Source: Candidatus Poseidoniaceae archaeon (GTDB taxonomy: Archaea > Thermoplasmatota > Poseidoniia > Poseidoniales > Poseidoniaceae). From it: a stretch of 5,292 nucleotides of DNA. This document shows, in pieces, positions 1-5,292 of this stretch. How positions within the stretch are numbered: position 1 is the first letter of the stretch; each line of letters opens with the position of its first letter. The translations under genes were made by a program, and so were the position numbers. The stretch covers positions 1,024 through 6,315 of the forward strand of contig DUIP01000027.1 in assembly GCA_013330285.1 (NCBI GenBank), read 5' to 3'. The notes under the pieces are model-generated. The model was given only the letters and a program-made list of their open reading frames with translations, was not told the origin of the DNA and ran no database searches.

Positions 1-2216
1 GAGGTCCAAGTACCGTGTGGCTCATAGACATCGATTTCAATGCCAGCATCATCGATGTACCAACCGTCCAATTCGATCAGTTGGTCTGAGAAGAACGTGA
101 ATCTTGCCCTAATGTCCATTCCTGAAAGGTTGGACAGATCAAATGTTTTCAGTTCAAAACCACGGATTGTATTTTCACAACCACCTATCACGTTGGAACC
201 GTCGATGATGCCTTCGCCATAGAATGGTGAATTGGAGTTGACCGTCGAAATTTGATCGTGGAAACCGGTCAACGTTGGTGGTAGGTACCACCAAGAGTCG
301 CCCCCATCCGTGGAGATCGAAACAGCCCCACCATCCCAACTTGCCTCGGTACAGACCCAGCTCCTAAACGTCAAGCGTGCTGTTGAATTCACGGGTAAGG
401 TGTATTCAGGAGTGTAGAGGTTGGTGAGCATGTTGTTTCGATACTCATCATCGAGATAGATTCCAGCGCCGCTGTTCCCTGAATGCCACACACCAGGTCC
501 GTACCCTGAGGAATTTGATGTTGCTCCAACTTCCCAGCGACGGTTTGATGTGGCATCGAGTGACCAACCTGCTGGCAATTCAAAATGTGTTTCGAAATTC
601 TCAGTTGCCACGGTAGGCCCATTATTGCCTTGTGATGCAATCCACTGCCATTCATTTGGAGCCACGCCATCATAGGTCAACCACCCATCAGCAGAACCAT
701 TGTTGAGTGAGGGTTGCATAGTAAAGTTCGCCAATTTTGTTTTGCTCTGGCTAGCAGTGCCTCGATTTAGCCATACGCTGATGTCGTCGATGAACACGCC
801 CTCCCAACCGCTCGAGGCGGAGCCGCCAAAATTATTCCAGCCATTGGTTTGAACCAAAATCCGAAGCAGTACATTGCTGACATTTTGTGGTGCTGTTGTG
901 TTCCAAGGCAACGAATAGATCACGGGGCACCAGGCATTGGATGAATCTGGACCGTTGAAGAAGACCCCATTGCACATCGCGCCACGGTTCGGATGCCCAG
1001 GATGATTGGAGATGGGTGAAAAGGTGGAACCATTGTCAAAGGAAATCCAAGCTGTGAGGTAATCCTGCGCTCCACCTTCGATGTCCCAATTTGAAGAGAT
1101 TTCAAGTTCGACGCTCTGTCCTGTTTGATTTGAAAAATCAAGAGCGAAGGTGAGTTGCCCTTCTGCATTTGGTTGGTAATTTCCAGTGAGGTTGCCGTGG
1201 AACCAAGCACCTGGAGCATCACCTTGGTTGTGCAACACGATTTCATCAACAAACCATCCACCTCGAGGGGCTTGAGAAGCCCCTGTGGCGTAACAAAATC
1301 TGACTTCGATTGATTCCTGAAACAACGACACATGGGGGTCAAGAAGGAAGGTTGCATTGAGCCATTCAGAGTGGGCCCCATTCCAAACTGAAGGAGGAGC
1401 GACTGGGTGTGTTGAGGAGGCATTGTAGGCACCGAGCGGCGATATTGGCGTCCACGCTCCGGAATTGGATTGGATCTCAACCCATGCAGCATCGTCTGAA
1501 TTCAAAGCCAGCCAATGGCTGAAAAAGAGCGTGTAATTGTTGATGAAGGCTGGTGTTTGATAGGAGGGAGAACGTATGCAACCTGTCATGTTTGCAACAA
1601 GATCGCCTTCACCACGGGTTGAAAGAGCACTGAGTGTCGATGAAGTCAACGGCTGGTAATTCGCACCAGAGCCATTGGTCGGCAAGAGCATGCCTGACTG
1701 TGTCGACATGGTGTCGAGGCTGGGCTGAACGATGGCCCATGCTTCGTGGTCATCGCCCACGCCCATCCAGCCAGAAGCTGTTTTGACCGTCGTTTCAAAA
1801 TCGGAGATGGACCCGAGCGAATCTTGGGTTGCAAGGGTTAACTCTCCTCCATGACCAATGCCGTTGGTTTGGTCGTGTGTGCCGTTCCATTGATTCGAAG
1901 AATGAATCCCAAAATTGGTACCATTGCTCGAGCTTGAGCCCCAGATTGGAGCGAGAGAAAGCGAAGCATCGGTGAAGGTTCTGTTGGCATCAAACACCAA
2001 CCCTTCCTCGAGTTCAGCCTCTACAAAGGTGGTGTTGGCGTGCGGTATGAAATCGATGACCCCTGTGGATTGGTGATCTTCCACCGCTGCCCACTCAGGT
2101 TGTTCAGCCGCACTCAATAACGGACTGAGACTTGATGCAAGCATCAGAACGATCAGGAAGAAGCATGTGCGAACAGCGCTATGGCCGTCGGCAAAATGCT
2201 TCGACGTTGTGTTCAT
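1..2216 (-). CDS. Large secreted/surface protein with three MAM-like modules (C-terminus beyond window)
   Basis: The frame is open from ATG at 2216 to the left edge with no stop, giving 738 codons; the C-terminus is missing. The next in-frame codon upstream that matters is a TAA at 2234-2232, and an SD lies 7 nt before this ATG, so the start is well supported. Residues 1-37 form a signal peptide: a charged n-region to R16, a hydrophobic core at about 18-34 (FFLIVLMLASS) and likely cleavage after A36 or A37. Three divergent beta-rich modules follow, about 139-330, 336-484 and 540 onward. Each ends in a related motif: GGWFVDEIVL (319-328), VFIDDISVW (474-482) and GWYIDDAGI (718-726). Module 3 also has NFETHFELPAGW (540-551) and STDGGDSWW (635-643), typical of immune-inhibitor-A MAM-like or 'choice-of-anchor J' beta-sandwich domains, which usually bind ligands or sugars or flank exported peptidases. 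No catalytic motif is visible in this part. About 19 N-X-S/T sequons suggest a glycosylated surface protein. Export and fold are well supported; the specific function is unknown. Confidence 0.85.
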   Translation of the reverse strand, partial: MNTTSKHFADGHSAVRTCFFLIVLMLASSLSPLLSAAEQPEWAAVEDHQSTGVIDFIPHANTTFVEAELEEGLVFDANRTFTDASLSLAPIWGSSSSNGTNFGIHSSNQWNGTHDQTNGIGHGGELTLATQDSLGSISDFETTVKTASGWMGVGDDHEAWAIVQPSLDTMSTQSGMLLPTNGSGANYQPLTSSTLSALSTRGEGDLVANMTGCIRSPSYQTPAFINNYTLFFSHWLALNSDDAAWVEIQSNSGAWTPISPLGAYNASSTHPVAPPSVWNGAHSEWLNATFLLDPHVSLFQESIEVRFCYATGASQAPRGGWFVDEIVLHNQGDAPGAWFHGNLTGNYQPNAEGQLTFALDFSNQTGQSVELEISSNWDIEGGAQDYLTAWISFDNGSTFSPISNHPGHPNRGAMCNGVFFNGPDSSNAWCPVIYSLPWNTTAPQNVSNVLLRILVQTNGWNNFGGSASSGWEGVFIDDISVWLNRGTASQSKTKLANFTMQPSLNNGSADGWLTYDGVAPNEWQWIASQGNNGPTVATENFETHFELPAGWSLDATSNRRWEVGATSNSSGYGPGVWHSGNSGAGIYLDDEYRNNMLTNLYTPEYTLPVNSTARLTFRSWVCTEASWDGGAVSISTDGGDSWWYLPPTLTGFHDQISTVNSNSPFYGEGIIDGSNVIGGCENTIRGFELKTFDLSNLSGMDIRARFTFFSDQLIELDGWYIDDAGIEIDVYEPHGTWT

Positions 2217-2223
2217 TCTCAAC

Positions 2224-2229
2224 CACCTC
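2224..2229 (-). promoter_or_regulatory. Shine-Dalgarno site of the secreted-protein gene
   Basis: On the minus strand GAGGTG ends 7 nt before the ATG at 2216. It is a six-base complement of the archaeal 16S rRNA tail (CACCUC), and G-U wobbles with the following GTT could extend the pairing. The whole site lies in the 3' arm of the 2224-2243 hairpin. It fixes the start codon of the large secreted protein. Confidence 0.7.
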
Positions 2230-2243
2230 GCTTACGCGAGGTG
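2224..2243 (-). promoter_or_regulatory. SD-sequestering hairpin with GNRA tetraloop in the 5' leader
   Basis: Read as minus-strand RNA, CACCUCGC pairs perfectly over 8 bp with GCGAGGUG across the loop GUAA. GUAA is a GNRA tetraloop closed by a C-G pair, a very stable arrangement. The opposite strand would have the unremarkable loop UUAC, which argues that the functional RNA is the mRNA of the secreted protein. The 3' arm contains the SD, and the 5' arm CACCUC copies the ribosomal anti-SD. Folding should therefore hide the ribosome-binding site; opening by heat, a protein, an RNA or the ribosome would expose it. Regulation is inferred. It holds only if transcription starts upstream of 2243. 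Confidence 0.55.
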
Positions 2244-2255
2244 AGCCATTCGATA

Positions 2256-2279
2256 TGAATCAACGCACAACGTGATTCA
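2256..2279. promoter_or_regulatory. Dyad repeat TGAATCA-N10-TGATTCA between divergent genes
   Basis: Two perfect 7-bp inverted arms (2256-2262 and 2273-2279) are separated by 10 bp, so their centres lie 17 bp apart. The dyad sits upstream of both the minus-strand secreted-protein gene and the plus-strand GINS gene, where an operator for a dimeric regulator could act. No regulator is encoded nearby. It also overlaps weak TATA-like stretches on the minus strand (TTTGAATC at 2281-2274, TTCATAT in 2260-2254). It could be chance in a short AT-rich gap. Confidence 0.35.
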
Positions 2280-2327
2280 AACAAGTGGAATGAAGGGTTC
2301 AAAGTGTGTCGGCCATACGACTAACCG

Positions 2328-3374
2328 ATGTCGACGCTCGGCAACCTAGACAGCGCTCAATCGCGCGAGGTTGAGGAGCAGTTGTTTTCGACGCACAGAC
2401 TCCAGTCAACCCGGCATATGCCTGTTCCATTGCCTCGCCAAGACTTCTGGGCCATGGTAAAGCAACTCCTCAATACGCTGGATATGGAGATTCAATCGAT
2501 GCTGATGAAGGGCATGACTGGTATGCGTCTCCAAAATCTTCAGAAGCGCCAAGCCAACATCAGGCACATCGCTTCTGAACTGGCAAGAAAGCGTACTGTC
2601 GCCGTTGTTCAACACGTTGCATCCCAATCGTTACGAAGCACCTCAACACAGGGAAGTGTCAACCACGAATTACCAGCCCTTGACTGGCAAAGGCATGATC
2701 CTGCTGAAAAGGCCTTTTTCCATGCAGTTCAGATTGCCATGGATCGCTTCAAGATGGAAGTGGATTGGTCATCGATGCAGAATGGTCTTGCTGGTGAAGC
2801 CATCACATTACCACAGCGGCATGCACCAGGAACGATGCAACTCGATTCCTTCACAGATTCGAACATTACCTCACGACCGCCACCTGCGCTTGCGTTTGAA
2901 GATGATGGACCTGAACCCCTTCCAGAAGAGGGGCGAGATGACGAAGATCGCATGACGCCGGACGAATGGCCTGACTTGGACGAATACATCCATGCTGACC
3001 TTGATGGCGATGGAAGCCAACCGCCTGCAACGACTGCACCAAAGGAGGAGGAGACCATGCTAGCGTTCATGGGGAAGGAACCCGAAGGAAAGCACGCTGC
3101 AGCAATGGAGTTAGCACCATCGAAAAACCCGACAATTTCTCTTGAGGACGCCTTCGAACCTGTTGCTGAAGACAGCCCTGTCGAGCCCGAGGCAGCCACT
3201 CAAGAAGAGGAGGCGGCTTTGGTTCGTATTCGAGTCCTTATGACGAGTCCAGAACCAATACTCACGGCATCGGGTGAATCGCTTGAACTTGAAGCCGGCG
3301 ATGTTCATTTTGTCGATCAAGAGTCAGCAGATTGGCTCATCGAATCAGGCGTTGCTGAAGCTGCTGCGCTTTGA
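2328..3374 (+). CDS. gins51: GINS complex protein, Gins51-type (DNA replication)
   Basis: The product has 348 residues. GINS links MCM to other replisome parts (the CMG-like helicase in archaea) and acts at the replication fork. The N-terminal part (about 33-145) looks like the helical A domain: LPRQDFWAMVKQLL (35-48), a long helix with RQANIRHIASELARKR (74-89), then DPAEKAFFHAVQIAMDRFK (124-142). The C-terminal part (299-347) fits the small B domain: VRIRVL, then LELEAGDVHFVD and SADWLIESGVAEA, matching the family pattern 'gDvv.LPe..A..Ll..G.Ae'. A-then-B order is that of Gins51 (Sld5/Psf1 type) rather than Gins23. Residues about 187-297 form a long acidic, Pro-rich and probably disordered linker, making the protein longer than most Gins51 (about 180-220). 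An in-frame TAA at 2322-2324 makes ATG 2328 the first possible start. No SD is visible, so the mRNA may be leaderless. M31 is a less likely alternative start. The assignment rests on motif recognition at low identity. Confidence 0.68.
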   Translation: MSTLGNLDSAQSREVEEQLFSTHRLQSTRHMPVPLPRQDFWAMVKQLLNTLDMEIQSMLMKGMTGMRLQNLQKRQANIRHIASELARKRTVAVVQHVASQSLRSTSTQGSVNHELPALDWQRHDPAEKAFFHAVQIAMDRFKMEVDWSSMQNGLAGEAITLPQRHAPGTMQLDSFTDSNITSRPPPALAFEDDGPEPLPEEGRDDEDRMTPDEWPDLDEYIHADLDGDGSQPPATTAPKEEETMLAFMGKEPEGKHAAAMELAPSKNPTISLEDAFEPVAEDSPVEPEAATQEEEAALVRIRVLMTSPEPILTASGESLELEAGDVHFVDQESADWLIESGVAEAAAL

Positions 3375-3426
3375 GTCAAAGGGCAAACGTTCTCTGAAAT
3401 CAGTTGACGACACGCTCTAATCAATT

Positions 3427-3441
3427 CGAAAGAGCCTTTCG
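3427..3441. terminator. Small hairpin in the convergent gap; possible bidirectional terminator
   Basis: CGAAAG-AGC-CTTTCG is a perfect 6-bp inverted repeat with a 3-nt loop. It lies between the ends of the plus-strand GINS gene (3374) and the minus-strand uS10 gene (3475), where transcription from both sides should stop. No strong T-run follows on either strand, and archaeal termination relies mainly on T-rich tracts, so the role is uncertain. A second weak inverted pair, TTGCA-N8-TGCAA, lies at 3454-3471. Confidence 0.25.
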
Positions 3442-3474
3442 GCACTGCGGTTGTTGCAAATTGTGGTGCAATAC

Positions 3475-3804
3475 TCAGTTGACAGAGCGCATCGAGAGTT
3501 CGATGCTCACTGTATCAGGGATTGGGATACGGGTGACTTGGCGAAGAGCCGATTCATCCTTTCCGGAGGTGATGTCCATCTCAAGCAGACGCTTGTGGAC
3601 ACGTAGTTCCCAGTGATCATAGGTCTCAACGCCTTCACCATCAGGTGCCTTTCGGACTGGAACAACCAGTCGTCGGGTAGGCAATGGAATTGGGCCTCGT
3701 AGCGAGATGCCACCATTATCGCAGATCGCCTTAATCTGGCCAGCAACCTGGTCGATGTCCTGGTGGTTTTCACCAGTGAGTTTGATGATGGTAACTGCTG
3801 CCAT
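3475..3804 (-). CDS. rps10: Small ribosomal subunit protein uS10
   Basis: The product has 109 residues, close to the usual archaeal length of about 102. uS10 sits in the head of the 30S subunit. Recognisable landmarks are TIIKLTGENHQDIDQVAGQIKA near the N-terminus (split here as TIIKLTGENH and QDIDQVAGQIKA), the conserved block GPIPLPTRRLVVPVRKAPDG at about 37-56, the ETYDHWELRVHKRLL segment at about 60-74, and the C-terminal IPIPDTVSIEL strand. The gene starts 41 bp after the EF-1A stop on the same strand, the classic archaeal EF-1A/uS10 arrangement, so the two are probably cotranscribed. The upstream frame reaches a stop without another good start, so the ATG is secure. Its SD is poor: a GGG about 6 nt upstream and a GAGG at about 17 nt. 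It ends in TGA. No tRNA gene follows within the gap. Confidence 0.96.
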   Translation of the reverse strand: MAAVTIIKLTGENHQDIDQVAGQIKAICDNGGISLRGPIPLPTRRLVVPVRKAPDGEGVETYDHWELRVHKRLLEMDITSGKDESALRQVTRIPIPDTVSIELSMRSVN

Positions 3805-3845
3805 ACTGACCCGTCCAAATCCTCAATCAATATTCAATCGAAGAC

Positions 3846-5138
3846 TCAAGCCTTCTTTTCGATCTTCAAGCAGACGCCAGCAGCGACGGTCTTGCCCATG
3901 TCACGAATAGCGAAGCGGGAAAGTTCTGGGAATGTGTCCATTTGCTCGATAGCCATTGGCTTGTTCGGCTGGAAACGGATCAAACATGCGTCACCGGTCT
4001 TGAGGAAGGAAGGGTTTGCTTCCTTGCCTGACTTGTTGGTCTTTTCAAGAAGTTCTTGGAAACGAACAGCAACTTGAGCGGTGTGTGCGTGGAACACAGG
4101 GGTGTATCCGACGGAAACAGCCTTTGGAATGTCCATGAGCTGAATTTGACCGACGAAGGTTTCGTCGTGTCGAACGAACATTGGCTCGTTGTCAGAGTAT
4201 CCAGCAACGTCACCACGGCGGATGTCAGTTGCAGCGAGTCCACGGACGTTGAATCCAACGTTGTCCCCAGGCTCTGCCTTAGGGACCATGGTGTGGTGCA
4301 TTTCGATCGACTTGACTTCTGCGGACTTCATCGATGGGTTGAACACAACGGTCTTTCCAACGTTCAGAGTACCGGTTTCAATCTTACCGACTGGCACAGT
4401 TCCGATACCGGAGATCTTGTAGACATCCTGAATTGGCAAGCGGAGAGGCTTGTTGATTGGCTTGTCTGGCATGGCGATCTTGTCGATGGCTTCGAAGAGT
4501 GTTGGACCCTTGTACCATGGGCAGTTGTCGGACTTGTTGAACACGTTGTCGCCGTTCAAAGAGGATGCAGGGATCATTGGAACGTCGTCTGGCTTGAAAC
4601 CAGCCATCTTCAAGAGGTTGCCAACTTCAGTGCAGGCAGCCTTGTACTTGTCTTCTGACCAGTCAACACCGGAAATGTCCATCTTGTTGACGTGAACGAT
4701 GAGTTGCTTGACACCAAGCACCTTTGCAAGGAAAGCGTGTTCCTTGGTCTGGGCGTTGACACCGTCGTTAGCAGCACAGAGGAGGACAGCAGCGTCAGCT
4801 TGTGATGCACCGGTGATCATGTTCTTGACGAAATCACGGTGACCTGGAGCGTCAATAACGGTCCAGTAGTAGTTAGGGGTGAAGAACTCCTTGTGAGCAA
4901 CGTCGATGGTAATACCACGTTCTCGCTCTTCCTTGAGTCCGTCCATAACGTAAGCAAGACCGAATCCAGCCTTACCGGATTCAGCAGCGAGCTTTTCGTT
5001 CTTTTCGATGACGTGTCCTTCGATGTGACCTGAGTCCAAAAGCAGACGTCCGACGGTGGTTGACTTACCGTGATCGACGTGACCGATGAACACGATGTTT
5101 AGGTGAGGCTTTGATTTATCTTCCCATTGTGATGGCAT
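3846..5138 (-). CDS. tef1: Translation elongation factor 1A (aEF-1A, EF-Tu homologue)
   Basis: This is a full-length 430-residue GTPase (the family is about 420-440) that delivers aminoacyl-tRNA to the ribosomal A site. All GTP-binding elements are present: P-loop GHVDHGKS (19-26), switch I RERGITID with T77, DAPGH (96-100), NKMD (151-154) and the G5 region around PASSL (190-194). Domains II and III follow from about residue 230, with [21 protein letters not shown] and [10 protein letters not shown] as landmarks, and the protein ends in KIEKKA. The archaeal/eukaryotic type, rather than bacterial EF-Tu, is shown by the extended switch I region ([20 protein letters not shown]) and the [10 protein letters not shown] stretch. 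The start is supported by AAGGAG 8 nt upstream. uS10 follows 41 bp downstream. No upstream str-operon gene such as EF-2 lies in the 154 bp before the right edge. The gene is intact with no unusual residues. Confidence 0.98.
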   Translation of the reverse strand: MPSQWEDKSKPHLNIVFIGHVDHGKSTTVGRLLLDSGHIEGHVIEKNEKLAAESGKAGFGLAYVMDGLKEERERGITIDVAHKEFFTPNYYWTVIDAPGHRDFVKNMITGASQADAAVLLCAANDGVNAQTKEHAFLAKVLGVKQLIVHVNKMDISGVDWSEDKYKAACTEVGNLLKMAGFKPDDVPMIPASSLNGDNVFNKSDNCPWYKGPTLFEAIDKIAMPDKPINKPLRLPIQDVYKISGIGTVPVGKIETGTLNVGKTVVFNPSMKSAEVKSIEMHHTMVPKAEPGDNVGFNVRGLAATDIRRGDVAGYSDNEPMFVRHDETFVGQIQLMDIPKAVSVGYTPVFHAHTAQVAVRFQELLEKTNKSGKEANPSFLKTGDACLIRFQPNKPMAIEQMDTFPELSRFAIRDMGKTVAAGVCLKIEKKA

Positions 5139-5146
5139 GGTAATTG

Positions 5147-5152
5147 CTCCTT
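5147..5152 (-). promoter_or_regulatory. Shine-Dalgarno site of EF-1A
   Basis: AAGGAG on the minus strand is followed by an 8-nt spacer and the ATG at 5138. This is near-ideal spacing and confirms the EF-1A start. Unlike the SD of the secreted-protein gene, it is not inside any visible hairpin. Confidence 0.75.
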
Positions 5153-5177
5153 AGCGAGTCTTCCGAACCACCACCCC

Positions 5178-5186
5178 TATTTGAAA
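5178..5186 (-). promoter_or_regulatory. Possible TATA box for the EF-1A/uS10 transcript
   Basis: The minus strand reads TTTCAAATA here. An archaeal start about 25 nt downstream would fall near 5157, giving a leader of roughly 18 nt that includes the SD. The match to the TATA consensus is partial and no clear purine-rich BRE precedes it. Confidence 0.3.
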
Positions 5187-5208
5187 ACCGCGACGCGTCC
5201 TTTCGTAG

Positions 5209-5281
5209 CCCGAAATGAGACAAAGAGGGCACTCCGTTGGATTTTGTCGACTCTTTTCGGGTCAAAAAGAATTCTTTCGGG
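5209..5281. repeat. Three TTTCGGG heptamers upstream of EF-1A
   Basis: TTTCGGG occurs at 5255-5261 and 5275-5281 in direct orientation, exactly 20 bp apart (about two helical turns), and inverted as CCCGAAA at 5209-5215. All lie 25-100 bp upstream of the possible TATA box. They could be activator or repressor sites for the translation operon, or parts of an upstream gene's tail. Their function is unknown. Confidence 0.35.
5263..5277 (-). terminator. Palindrome and T-run near right edge; possible terminator of an upstream gene
   Basis: AAAGAATTCTTT (5266-5277) is a perfect 12-bp palindrome, and on the minus strand it leads into TTCTTTTTG (5271-5263). T-rich runs of this kind terminate archaeal transcripts. 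The upstream gene it would serve lies outside the window, so the call is weak. Confidence 0.22.
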
Positions 5282-5292
5282 CGTTCACTCAG

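Noticed and set aside
920..1492. 190-codon minus-strand open frame in another frame of the secreted protein
   Set aside because: The main frame is open for 738 codons with a signal peptide and domain motifs; this shifted frame has no family features.
2224..2243. Hairpin as a transcription terminator
   Set aside because: It lies between divergent genes where nothing ends, and no T-run follows on either strand.
2729..3199. 156-codon minus-strand open frame, Ser/Gly-rich
   Set aside because: It lies opposite the acidic linker of the GINS gene; Ser/Gly richness is what the complement of GAN/GAR-rich codons gives.
3375..3474. tRNA gene after uS10, as in some archaeal str operons
   Set aside because: No cloverleaf, TTCRA arm or CCA-like end is visible in this 100-bp gap.
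4056..4658. 200-codon plus-strand open frame inside EF-1A
   Set aside because: It is antisense to a fully conserved EF-1A gene and its residue content mirrors the complementary codons. No SD and no recognisable family.
1..5292. Defence, CRISPR, toxin-antitoxin or mobile-element system
   Set aside because: No array repeats, transposase, integrase or small paired genes seen; three of the four genes are housekeeping or structural chromosomal genes.

Overview
The window looks like a piece of an archaeal chromosome. An elongation factor 1A (EF-1A) gene of archaeal/eukaryotic type sits directly upstream of an archaeal-type ribosomal protein uS10 gene, which is the usual end of the archaeal str-type operon. 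A divergent GINS-type replication protein and a very large exported protein of the MAM/'choice-of-anchor' kind lie beside them. Together with balanced base composition and an acidic, Asn/Thr-rich surface protein, this suggests a Thermoplasmatota lineage such as the marine Poseidoniales (Marine Group II). That placement is inference from gene content; no phylogeny was run.

Layout, left to right: (1) 1-2216, minus strand: the first 738 codons of a secreted or surface protein, whose C-terminus lies beyond the left edge. It has a signal peptide, three divergent modules each ending in a W(x)(F/Y)(I/V)D(D/E)-type motif, and about 19 N-glycosylation sequons. (2) 2217-2327: a divergent intergenic region. 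It holds a perfect 8-bp hairpin that buries the Shine-Dalgarno (SD) sequence of the secreted-protein gene and a 7-bp dyad repeat. (3) 2328-3374, plus strand: a GINS protein of Gins51 domain order with a long acidic linker. (4) 3375-3474: a short convergent gap with a small hairpin. (5) 3475-3804, minus strand: uS10. (6) 3846-5138, minus strand: EF-1A. (7) 5139-5292: the EF-1A leader, with a good SD, a possible TATA box and three copies of a TTTCGGG heptamer.

EF-1A and uS10 act together in translation and are probably cotranscribed. The GINS protein belongs to the replicative helicase. The secreted protein is an outward-facing product transcribed divergently from GINS. No mobile element, CRISPR array, tRNA or rRNA gene was seen. 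The most interesting feature is the SD-sequestering hairpin with a GNRA tetraloop just upstream of the secreted-protein start. It looks like a built-in translational switch, provided the transcript starts upstream of it.
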